NCBI GenBank assembly: GCA_963693315.1 | Contig: OY856188.1 | Coordinates: 200,607,619 to 200,671,618, forward strand | Length of the DNA stretch: 64,000 nt | Source of the DNA: Diogma glabrata | Taxonomy: Eukaryota; Arthropoda; Insecta; Diptera; Cylindrotomidae | Direction: 5' to 3' | Program-made: the position numbers and the translations under genes | Notes under the pieces: generated by a model | Databases searched by the model: none | What the model was told of the DNA's origin: nothing | What the model saw: the letters and a program-made list of their open reading frames with translations, nothing else | In this document: in pieces, positions 34,815 to 44,638 of the stretch | Layout: every line of letters begins with the position of its first letter | Numbering within the stretch: the stretch's first letter is position 1

Positions 34815-36318
34815 GTCAAAACATAGATGCAATGAAAAATGCTGGCAAATATGGTCGAAAATTCACTGAGTTTCATTTTTATAGAAAACTCACAAATGCA
34901 ACAAAAATTAAACGAGATTGGCTAATCTATTCACCGTCAGCCGAAGCAGTTTTGTATGCCGTTTATTTGGTGATTTGAATGGAAAATCGCAAGCACTTTC
35001 ATTAAAAAGATTCCATAACTGGAATAATTCATCACATTTCGAAGCATGAAGAGTCTAACTATATCACATGACCAATAATTTTACATATAAAATGCGTATC
35101 AAAAATGAACTTACTTTCGAGAAATCTTTTAATAATACAACTAAAATTGCATCACGAGGACTTGCTTTTCGTGGTCACGATGAAATTTTAGGATCAAAAT
35201 ACAATGGAAACTTTCTTGGATCTCTTGAATTATTGGCTAAATTTGATCCCTTTTTACAAGAACATATTTCTCGTTTTGGCAATAAAGGAAAATGTACACT
35301 CTTTTCATGTAACATTGACAAATGATTTTTTTTTATTATTCGGAATATTTTTAGGAAAAGCATCGTATCTTTCAAGCACAATTTGTGAAGAATTCATCTC
35401 TATCATGGCAAAACACGTTAAAAATCACATTGTTTCGGAAATTATAGAGTCTCGATATTATTCGTTTAGTGTCGATTCCACTCAGGATGTGAGCCATACA
35501 GACCAGTTGTCTTTTTGTGTTTGATATGTTAAAAGTAATACCATTTGTGAACGATTTATTTCATTTATTGAAATCGAAGGTCATACATCGAATTATCTTT
35601 TTGGCATCATCATGAAATTCCACATTGACAACGAAATAAACATTGATAATTGTAGAGGCCAGTCATATGACAACGCTTACAATATGGCAGGTATTTATGG
35701 TGCCCTACAAAGATTGATTCGTCAAACAAATGAAACAGCAATTTTTGTTCTTGCTCTGTTCATTCCTTAAATTAAGTCGGTAAATATAGTGTTTCTGGCA
35801 ATACTACTGCAACTAAGTTTTTTGATATGGTTGAAAAACTTTATGGATTTTTCGTATATTCCCCTTTTCGATGGAATCGATTACAAAAACAATTAACCGA
35901 AAATAGCGAATACATGTTAAAGAGAGCAACTGGAACGAGATGGGAAGCTAGATACGAATCAGTTCACGTTTTACATTCTTGTTATTTAAAAGTGTTGAAT
36001 GTTTAAAAATCTTTCCTACATGAGGAAAGCTTCAGTGATGATAACAAAGCGGTGGTAACAGGTTTGATAAAAAAACTATGTCAATTCGACAATATTTTGA
36101 TGCTTGTCCTCTGTAAAAGTGTACTAACCAAGTTTAATTTTGTGAATCGAGCATTACTAAAATCTAATTTAACTATCTCGGTGACAAAAAACTGTTTGAT
36201 TTAATAATTACAGATTTGGAAAATAAAGATTACAACAAAATTTTTGATGATGCCTGTCAGCTTTTAAATTCTGTTTCATCTAATATTCAAACCGCAAATA
36301 ATATTCAAACTTGCTCAA
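34815..36318 (+). pseudogene. hAT-2 transposase, TTF zinc finger and DUF4371-like core
   Basis: The first part reads GRKFTEFHFYRKLTNATKIK, RDWLIYSPSAEAV, then after a frameshift NGKSQALSLKRFHNWNNSS: the TTF-type finger of ZMYM1-like transposases, with its Cys residues damaged. From 35068 an open frame has RGLAFRGHDEILGSKYNGNF, LGSLELLAKFDPFLQEHISR, a stop or frameshift near 35325, then YLSSTICEEFISIMAKHVKN and YYSFSVDSTQDVSHTDQLSF. Weaker homology continues to 36318 (NIQTCSTLQ), where hAT-3 is inserted. The protein would bind the terminal repeats and catalyse cut-and-paste; here it is broken. Confidence 0.88.
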
Positions 36319-36669
36319 CGTTACAACAAGGTTGGCAAATATCATGATATTTATATAAATATCAAAATATCCGATATATATCAGATATGTATCCGATATA
36401 TATCAAGTTCTGATATTTATTTTTGAATAAGTTGTTTATCTTAAATATTATACAATATATGGCCCTTTCCACACTTGTATGCAGTGCAACCCATCACTTC
36501 CTCGTTTCTTACCTCTTTGCCTATAAACTAGATTCAAATATGACAGCTCCTATTTAGTTTATAGGCAATTTATCAAGCCTATTCGTCTATATGTTCGATT
36601 GCACGAGTCCAAATGACAAATACGCTTGTTCGCTTTGTCTTGTTTATTTGACCAAATTGCATCATCAAT

Positions 36670-37690
36670 ATCCACACAACGTTGTACAACTGGTCCAGTA
36701 ATGGTTCATTACTGGCGTCTAGTATTGCAGCAATGGTCGAGTTCTGGCAACCATAACTGGACCATAAACAAAATGTTACTCGATGATAACTCGAACAATA
36801 AATGACTGCCATTAAAGGGCCAGAGATACAAGCCACCAATGGCCCATTCAAGGTTATACAACTAGTCCAGTAATAGTCAATTACTGGCGGCCAGTAATTC
36901 AACAATGGTCGGGTACTGGTCCAGTAATGGTCAATTACTGGCGGACAGTAGTTCAACAATGGCCGGGTACTGGCAATCATGACTCATAGTACTTGCAACT
37001 ATGACTCAGTCATTAACATAATTTTTCATGTTGATAACTTCGTACAATAAATGGCTCCCATTCATTTGTCGGAGAAAAAAACAGCAATACCCCATACAGG
37101 GTTGTACAGCTGGCCCAGTAACAGACCAATAATGATGACCAGTATTGAAGTAATGGCCGAGTACTATCAACCATGACAAGTACAATAAAAATATACAAAA
37201 TAATATCATTTGTAAATTTACATTAATTAAATACAAAATAATTAAAATAAAGTAAAAATGTCTAAAGAAAAAAATTTAAAACTTATACCAACATTTACTT
37301 TATTATCATAGTCATTCAACAGAGATACGATAATTAAACTATATCTCTAATGTGGTGAAATTTAACCAAATGACCTAGATCGGCCAATTCATGTTTCAGT
37401 ACTGGCCCAATAACAATAGCCAATTAATGCTAACCATTAACGTGCCATTTAAAATAACCTTTACTGATTAATTTCTATAAACCGTAGATTGGTCGATTCA
37501 TGGTTCCAGTAATGGCCCAATAACAATAGCTAAGTATTCATGGGCCGGTATTTAGCCATTCAGAGGTAACTAAATACTGGCAATTTTCTGTTAACCATAG
37601 ATCGGTCGATGAATGGCTCTATAGTACTGGCCTGGCACAATAACAAAAGCCAAGTACCGTTACCCATTAATGGGCCAGGAAAACTCTACT
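36670..37690. repeat. Degenerate minisatellite with CCAGTAATGG/ATTACTGG motifs
   Basis: GGTCCAGTAATGGTCAATTA followed by CTGGCGG and CAACAATGGTCGGGTACTGG recurs near 36690, 36855 and 36918. Looser variants such as TACTGGCCCAATAACAATAG occur near 37400, 37505 and 37625. The motif is itself palindromic. A 133-codon minus-strand frame here is just the translation of the repeat. Confidence 0.75.
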
Positions 37691-37849
37691 TGGGTAGTCA
37701 TTCCATTCCACCACACCATTGGTGGTGTATTTCTAAACTGAAATTGAAATACATATTTTGGAAATGGTGTAGATTCAGTTTAAAGCGCCGTTGCAAATGG
37801 AATAAAGTCTGAAATAATTATATTTAAATAATGAAGTATATGCTTCTTC

Positions 37850-38260
37850 TCTTTGTTCGATCGTTTAGCTATAAATCGATGGTCAAGCATAAATTAGCTA
37901 GGTGTTGAGGTGCATTTAAAACCATGTCTCTCCTTCGATAAAAAGTTTCTTAACTTCTACAGGTTGTTCTAGTTTAAGATCTGCTTCAAGTTTATGCTAA
38001 ATATCTACTACAACGGCAATAGTCGTTTTCTCTTTTTGAGCTCTATCTAAAGCGACTGCTATTGACATTAGATAACAAAGCATATGTTTAACATTCATTA
38101 CAATATTTATGTCATAAGTTTAGTTATGTCAGGATCTATGTCAGCTTCATGTTCTTGGCATAGCTGAACCAGGTTACCTCGATTTAGCATGCGTTTTGCG
38201 GGCAGTTGTGCGACTGTTAACAGTTTTTCCAACTTTAAGGTAGGATTAGTTAATTATTTC
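37850..38260 (-). pseudogene. hAT-3 transposase remnant
   Basis: In broken frames the minus strand reads LAMSIAVALDRAQKEKTTIA then VVVDI and, in a second frame, VLNAPQHLANLCL. These resemble the conserved ALD..Q.....IADAVE and L.P.H.LANLLHP motifs of hAT transposases between the RNase H-like core and the dimerisation domain. Several stops are present and no catalytic core is recognisable. Confidence 0.7.
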
Positions 38261-38372
38261 TTTTTTTTATAAATATCATGATATATATCCGTGAATAAAT
38301 ATCGTGATATATATCAATGATATATATCGGATATATATCATTGATATATATCATGCCAACCTTGCGTTACAA

Positions 38373-38899
38373 ACACTTTGTCTAGAGGAACAAAAAGACC
38401 ACCTTGAAAAATCGTTGTTCAAGCCAATTATAAAGGCTTTTCTTTTCAATCTGAGAGAGCGTGCTAAAGATTATGAAGATCTAGATAGTACTCGTTTTTG
38501 ATACATCTAAATTTAATGAGTGATGAAGAGATTGCTAATTCTTACAGAACAATAACCGCAAAATACCCAAAAGATCTCAATGCAAATCAATTGATTGACG
38601 ATTGTCAATTTGCCAAAAATTATTTCACATTTCATAATTTAAATTATGAATCGATGTACAAAACAATGTTCAATAATAATCTTTCCACCACTTTTCCAAA
38701 TATCGATATTTTATTACGAATGCTTTTATGCATGTTTGTCGATTATGTTATAGGCGAACGATCATTTTCAAAACTGAAGTTAACCACAAGTTATTTGCGT
38801 AATACTATGAGTAATGATCGTTTGAACGATTTATCCATTCTTTCTATTGACAATAAAATTTTGGACGAAATTAAATTCTTTGAAATTATAGACACTTAA
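38373..38899 (+). pseudogene. hAT-2 transposase, C-terminal dimerisation domain
   Basis: After TLCLEEQKDHLEKSLFKP and ERAKDYEDLDSTRF there is one stop, followed by LMSDEEIANSYRTITAKYPK. The conserved hAT end is VIGERSFSKLKLTTSYLRNT then MSNDRLNDLSILSI. This domain mediates transposase oligomerisation. It is the same frame interrupted upstream by hAT-3. The stop lies ~150 bp from the terminal inverted repeat, as expected for an original full-length element. Confidence 0.9.
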
Positions 38900-39054
38900 A
38901 TTCAGAAAAAATGTAATTTTAATGCCTGAAAATAAATATATTTCAAACTTGTCTGGTTTTAGTTTATTTTTTGCTTATGCTTGGGGCCCCTGAATCGTGG
39001 GGCCCTGGTGCGGTTGCCTTAAAACTTGTATGATAATCCGCCACTGCTGGGAAC

Positions 39055-40093
39055 ATAACATTGAGTCGTATCAATTATTATTTCGACTTTTAAAGTTACC
39101 ATAAAATTATTATAACCGCGATATTGAGATTATTAATTGCATTTGTTGAAGGTTAAAAATTGTTCTTATCAGAGGATGTTAGTTTGATATACAAAGTAAA
39201 ACAATGAGATTCTCGTATGCAAATTCAACCGCATTGATAATATTTTAATTATTGTTGTCCTTACTTATTTGCGCGGTGTGTTAAATTTCGTGTGGTAAGT
39301 AATTTTAGGAAACTTTATTTTATTATTTGTTAAGTCAATCGCAGTAATTGTATCAATAAAATGAAAAGTTGTGAAAAACAAGACAAGAAATAAGTGGAAA
39401 TAATTTAAATGATTGAATTGAAAGTACCATAAATACAGAATTGGTGTGTGGATATAAAAATGGTTATGTCAAGCTGGTGTGTTGACTTTTTTATGCATTT
39501 TGAGTAACCGCTAGGATGTTTACAAAGGGTTTGGTGAAAGATAACAACTGCAACACTGCGAATACTTTCAAACGTGTAGTATGAGGTCTGGTAGACCGTG
39601 AAGGTCCACGCAAGATACCCTGACGCTATCTCGATTGAGCGAAGGTTCTACCGACCGACCTCATAACAAGAAATATAAAATAAAAAAAGTACCACAAAAC
39701 ACGTACAGGATCTCCAGAAGGGAGATTTGCCATGGCACAACTCTCGTTAAAATATTTACACTAGCAATTCATTTTATTTTAATTTAAAAATACTTTTACA
39801 AACAAAAAAAACACCGAATGTAAAAGTATCGCCACACCATCCGGGACAGAATCCAGTTATAATTACCGCAACAGAATGGGTTTGGTTTCGTTATCACATA
39901 AACAAATATCTATCTTCCTTATTCATTGGTAAACTTTATTTATAACATTCCATATTTATTAATTTTTCTTTTTTTTGTGTAACCTAACCATAACAATTTT
40001 TTTTTTTCAGTAATTGTAAGTAAACTTTGTTAATACATCAATTACAAATCAAAACCACTTCAACTTGTTTTCATTGTTTGTATATAATAAATT
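39055..40093. other. Non-coding DNA with one GC-rich structured patch
   Basis: Mostly A+T-rich without genes. At about 39580-39668 a GC-rich stretch begins ATGAGGTCTGGTAGACCGTG and ends TTCTACCGACCGACCTCAT; the ends can pair (GAGGTC with GACCTC, GGTAGA with TCTACC). It is followed by a short CTCCAGAAGGGAG hairpin near 39712. No known RNA family was recognised. Confidence 0.45.
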
Positions 40094-40599
40094 TGTTTTT
40101 TCTGTGACGGGAAAAAAGTTTAACATTTTACTTCTGCTGACAGGTGCAAAAATGCTACTTTTCATAAAATACTTGTAATGTACTTTTTTCCCGGATAGAT
40201 AAAAATATATATATAAATACATATATACACATAAATGATGAATATTATGAATATTTATGAACAATTATGACTATTTTAATGTTAATGAAAAGTTATACCG
40301 TTTTCTTCTTGATGTTAATAACTGGTTTTGACAAATAAAATGAAACTTAATTTTAAGTTTTTATTCAAGAAAAATTCGTATGGTGTGGTGAATATACATA
40401 TTGTAATATTTGTTTAATATTATTTTTTCAATAATTATATTAATATTTATCCAGTCACAGAAAAAAATAGTGTATTATACACGGGAAAAATTGTAGATTT
40501 TAGCTCTCGGTTTTTGTCTCCCTCCGCTTCGCGTCGGGAGACAACACAAGCTCGAGCTAAAATCTACTACTTTTTTCCCTTGTATAATAAATAACTATT
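40094..40599 (-). mobile_element. Hairpin-bearing MITE, copy 2 (hairpin site 3), inverted relative to copy 1
   Basis: It is the reverse complement of 23372-23894 with few differences. The hairpin part lies at 40466-40599 with the same core (GGAGACAACAC, GCTTCGCGTCGGGAG). The main difference is ~17 bp missing around the ACTTTTTTCCCGG region near 40180. Flanks differ from copy 1, which confirms mobility. Confidence 0.88.
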
Positions 40600-42538
40600 T
40601 TAATAAAAGAAACACTTGTTTATATTTTGCAAATTAATTTTTGTTTCTAACTTTATATTAAAATCAAATTAAAAACAGCTCAACCGGTTTCGGTTTTTAA
40701 ACCATTTTCAAGAGCTTCAAAATTGTTACCTATTTGGATATATAACTTTAATAAAACAACTCTATAGTTATCATTTTTGGTCAACTGAAATATTAGATTT
40801 CACTAATTCATTTCGACTATTTGACCTTACTCTCCATCTACAATTCCACTGTCCGAAACACTGCTAAAAAAACACAACCTCTTCACACAGCTCTACAATT
40901 TTGATCCAACCTTAACTCAAAAACCAAGGACCCAACTCATCCACTAAAAAAAGCCAACTCAGCTCTCCAGCTCAACTGCCAGCCACTACCTTTCCAACAC
41001 AATCCACAAAACCCAACCGTCCGAAATTCTCCAACTCACTGACTAACTTTCCATAAAAAAAACTAAAAGTATTCATATGACAAGAGCCAAAAAGAAAATG
41101 GTCAGCATAAATTTTTGTTTGGTTTTAAATCAAATTTTCTTTTGTTTTCCATAAATAGGTAGAAAAATAGACAATAATAAAAAATAATTTAATACCGGTT
41201 TTCCGTGTCAAATGCACCAGTAAGAAATAATAAGTTTGTTGTACACAAAATAGGTTGAAAGTATTTGAAAATGTATATTTACATTTTCGAGAAACGCTAT
41301 AGTATATTACTATGGGTAAAGAGGACAGAAAATGCAAGTACACCTGACAAGGAATATCATGTCCATTACAGGACAGGACGAAAGGAGGGAATCCGGCTAA
41401 CTACATTCGTCCTGAGAATCATAAAAAAAACAAAAAGTGAAATGGGAGCTGGGTTCGAACAGGCTTTACCGACTCAGCTTGCCGGGCCAGACAAAAAAAA
41501 ACAAACTAAAAACAAAAAAACATAAAGAGCACAAATAACGAATATAAGGTCAAACACTAAATAACATAACGAGCCAACAAAACTATATAACAAAAAAAAC
41601 AAAGAAAAACTTGAGGAGGAAATGAGAAAACTATTTGGACAGGTGACCACAGAATAAGCATAACTGAATCTCAATTACAAAACAAAAAGCAAAAAACAAA
41701 TTTAATCTAAACGCATAATAAACAAAAAAGGAGTTTTGGAAGAGTATTTCGGTGAAATCGATGGACGACCAGAGAACAGAGGTTGTCTAACTATGGCTCA
41801 GAAAGTCAAGGGCTAGCATTTTCCTTCTTACCTGGCAACACAATGGCACCACAAAACTATCTTTTCTTGAGAATAAAGAGGTTGGTTGTGGGATTGAGAA
41901 TGTTAGTCACAGCGGCTTGAACGACAGACGATTAATTTCCCTGTTATCGTCCACTGATTGCGGTCTTTCTACCCTCCAACAGCTTACGCTCTAACGAATA
42001 GAATTTTTGGAAAACCATGGCCGTTACACTACTTGTGCTTTACACTTGGTTGTCATGACCTCATTGAGAACCCGTTAACGTGGTGAAATAGCCATAGTGG
42101 GATGACCTAGATAGTAGACCACCAGTCAACAACATCCGTGCCATTTCACTTTACCACTCCCAGCCCTCTCACAGGAATCATAGTTTCCACGCAACTAAAC
42201 CCCGTTAGGAAAACGTCTATAGGATTTTTCCTACCTTTAAGTTTCTAAATTTAACATAAAAAAACTTAAACATGCATGTGGTCGGTGTGTCAAGGACTTA
42301 CTAATTCTGCCTTTCACCCCCAGAACAACAACTCTACAACAAACACACAAAAAATATAAATAAAGAATTGTCTGCGCATCAGGACATACAAGGATCTTGC
42401 CTTTCGCCCACAGAACAAAACTGAACAAAAAATCCTCAAAACACAAATCTTGCCTGCGCGTCAACACTTACAGGACATCTTGCTTTATTTCAAATAAACA
42501 AAATAAGATTTAAAAATAGAAGACATGACCACAGGACA
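40600..42538. other. Unassigned region, with a GC-richer repeat-like segment at 41.75-42.24 kb
   Basis: No credible long coding sequence was found. The segment 41750-42240 is clearly richer in G+C than its surroundings and has no stops-free frame of note; it looks like the UTR of an unidentified transposon. Two related short repeats occur at 42300-42480 (CTTGCCTTTCGCCCACAGAA versus CTGCCTTTCACCCCCAGAA). A tRNA-like patch is listed separately. Confidence 0.4.
41443..41491 (-). repeat. tRNA-like A/B box pair, possible SINE head
   Basis: The minus strand reads GCAAGCTGAGTCGGTAAAGC (like the tRNA A box TAGCTCAGTCGGTAGAGC) followed almost at once by GTTCGAACCC (B-box-like). The spacing is much too short for an intact tRNA, so the middle would be deleted. 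A SINE remnant is the best guess. Confidence 0.4.
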
Positions 42539-42869
42539 CAAACTGGTAGGGCTTCTCAAACGGGATCCCGGGGGTAAATTTTCATCCCGTTTTCCCGGGA
42601 TTTCATCCCGGGATCCCGAGTATCCCGCTAATTTTTATTAACATATTTTTTTACTTTTTTCAAAGATATTAAAAATGTTCTCACTCGAAAATCGCGTAGT
42701 TTTTAATTCTTTTCCCCTCTGTAGTAATTAATTTCGTTCAAAATTAGGAAAATGTTTTTTGACACATATGGTGTCATGGTTTTTTTGTATGGTGTGTTTT
42801 GACACATATAAACACAACAAATTAAAACCAATAAAACTTAAAATAGGTAGATTTTTCTGAGAAATCTAC

Positions 42870-44170
42870 CTAAAACTTGCGCTTCATTTCTCTTAATTTA
42901 TGTTTAATTGTTCTCTTATGAAGGCGATTAATAGAGGAACGAGACATGTTTACAATGGGATTTGCAATGTCGTCTGGATTTATTTCATTGTTAGTACGAG
43001 TAACTGAGTTTGAGCCATTCAGCTTCCAAAAAAGATTCCAAGCTGCTCTACTAGAATGGAAAACATCAATGTTTTCAACAGCGTTAATCCACTTTTGTTG
43101 CCTCGCTGTGTCCAGTGAGTATATTAAGTCATCAACCACGTCTGCCTCACCACTACTAAGGTGCTCCTCAAATAATAAATATATCGCTCTCTCTACTCCA
43201 ACCAGGAATGTATTCTTCACCGGAAGTCTCTTGGGATGCATTTCTTTGCAGTTAAAATGATGGTTCCTATGAACCTATCCTAATTTTTAGGAATGGGTTG
43301 GATCTAGTGAATCACTGCATCCAACTCCGACCCATATTTAGCCCAGCCAGTTTTGTTAAAATTGCATCTTGGTTGAGGAGAAGAGTTTACGTGTGGGATT
43401 TGGATACCTACCTCAAAAATTACTGAACGATGTTGAGAGCGAGGCAAACCTTAAAGGATACCCCTAGATATTGGAATAGGGTTACGTTGTTCGTTTTTTG
43501 TGGAAAAACAGAGGTCGGGATTGTAATAACTTGGCCATCTAGCAGATCTAAAGGTTTTCGTGTCTTTCGTATCATATACCAGGAACATGTTGTCGATTGG
43601 TCCCGTGAGTTAGTTGTATGCCATTGAGATTGTTATTTGAGTAGGACCACTGATTGTGATGGCTATTGAAATCACCAACCTATATTGCTGGGTGGTGAAA
43701 TAATGGTAGAGTATCAACTGGCCACGCTGTATTTAGGGGCTTGTTTACGTTAACAATCTTCGTGATCGATATATCAACAACAATAAGATGTATATCGTTG
43801 TCCGTCTGGTGTAATTAAATGGGTGCAGTTTATGATTTCTGACTTAATATACGTGCCAGATCCATATGTTTGATGCTAAATAGCACTAATTAGTTTATAA
43901 CCAACAATTTTTCCTATAAAGGTAAGTTGCGCTTCATCTGTTGCATGCGTTTCCTGCCAGAATTACAACGTTGATATCGAAATAATAACTTTAATACTCT
44001 TTCTAAGTGTTCAGTTTTTGACTTGCTAATGTTTTCAATGTTCAATTGCAAAATACGGACTGAGGGTCTAATATTTTTTGTCTTATGGCGCTGAGAAGTA
44101 CTGTTGTTATTGTGATTTTGGTTTGTTTGTATCACAGAACTTGTATTATATGACATTAAAAACATCACAA
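42870..44170 (-). pseudogene. LINE C fragment: endonuclease start and linker before RT
   Basis: On the minus strand, NIRPSVRILQLNIENISKSK (44070-44000 region) matches the start of a LINE endonuclease with its Asn. A damaged middle includes a HQTYGSGTYIK-like stretch and many stops. The open frame 42870-43241 reads HLSSGEADVVDDLIYSLDTA, RQQKWINAVENIDVFHSSRA and AWNLFWKLNGSNS, the linker between endonuclease and RT in several LINE clades. RT itself is absent. It is inserted in hAT-4. Confidence 0.75.
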
Positions 44171-44189
44171 AAGAATTGGTAATTTTTGA

Positions 44190-44352
44190 AGCAACTAAGC
44201 AGAGTACAAATAATTTAGATTATATAATGCACTAATGACTATCACACCGACATCATTTGAATCGGAAAGAGCTTTTTCTGCGGCAAGACGTTTCGTCACG
44301 AAAATTCGGATAAAATTGAGTGATTGCGCCATTGACAACCTAGTTTTTTAAA
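44190..44352 (+). pseudogene. hAT-4 transposase C-terminal fragment
   Basis: A frame around 44230-44350 reads ALMTITPTSFESERAFSAAR then RFVTKIRIKLSDCAIDNLVF and a stop. It matches the hAT dimerisation motif (usually PPTS.E.ERAFSAAG.FVTK.R..LSD..ID.L.FLK). It starts just after the LINE C insertion point, so the rest was lost or displaced. Confidence 0.88.
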
Positions 44353-44638
44353 AATTGTTGGAAAATTAGTATTATAAATTTACTTTTGTTTTGTTTTTAC
44401 ATATATATTCTTTTTTATTTAATTTTTGAAGTTCTTCCAATTAAAAATAATGGAAATTTAAAAATCAATAGCGCATTTTTTGTGCTGTTTTATACTACAC
44501 ATTTTTCTACCACCCAATTAGAAAAATCTAGCTTGTAGCGTTTCCCGGGATTTCCCGGGATCCCGGGAATTTGACATTATTTGTCCCGGCTTCCCGGGAT
44601 TTGAATTTCTACGGGAAATGAGAAACCCTACAAACTGG

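Larger units (their letters stand above)
36327..38364 (-). mobile_element. hAT-3: degenerate hAT nested in hAT-2, 8-bp target duplication
   Basis: Ends are CAAGGTTGGCA and TGCCAACCTTG, and CGTTACAA is duplicated at 36319-36326 and 38365-38372. Removing it joins NIQTCSTLQ to TLCLEEQKDHLEKSL, restoring the hAT-2 frame exactly. Subterminal (G)ATATATATC repeats occur at both ends. A minus-strand transposase remnant lies at ~37850-38260. The middle holds a CCAGTAATGG/CCATTACTGG minisatellite. Confidence 0.93.
32770..39046 (+). mobile_element. hAT-2: ZMYM1-like hAT transposon with 8-bp target duplication
   Basis: Ends are CAGTGGCGGATTA and TAATCCGCCACTG; the duplication CTGGGAAC lies at 32762-32769 and 39047-39054. 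Subterminal GGGGCCC motifs occur at both ends. Inside, the plus strand has a TTF-type zinc-finger region, a DUF4371-like core and the hAT dimerisation domain, interrupted by hAT-3 at 36327-38364 and by other repeats at 33.8-34.8 kb. Stops and frameshifts make it dead, although the coding pieces are well recognisable. Confidence 0.93.
42547..44630 (+). mobile_element. hAT-4: hAT transposon with 8-bp target duplication and CCCGGGA-rich ends
   Basis: Ends are TAGGGCTTCTCA and TGAGAAACCCTA, and CAAACTGG is duplicated at 42539-42546 and 44631-44638. Both ends carry several CCCGGGA/TCCCGGGAT motifs, likely transposase binding sites. A plus-strand hAT C terminus is at ~44190-44350. A minus-strand LINE fragment fills 42.86-44.17 kb. 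At 2.1 kb, most of the transposase is gone. Confidence 0.93.

Noticed and set aside
36579..36980. 133-codon minus-strand frame with repeated RPLLNYWPPVID phrases
   Set aside because: It is the translation of the CCAGTAATGG minisatellite, not a protein gene.
41750..42240. GC-richer segment as an rRNA or bacterial transfer
   Set aside because: No rRNA signature and no long coding frame were seen; an unidentified transposon UTR is simpler.
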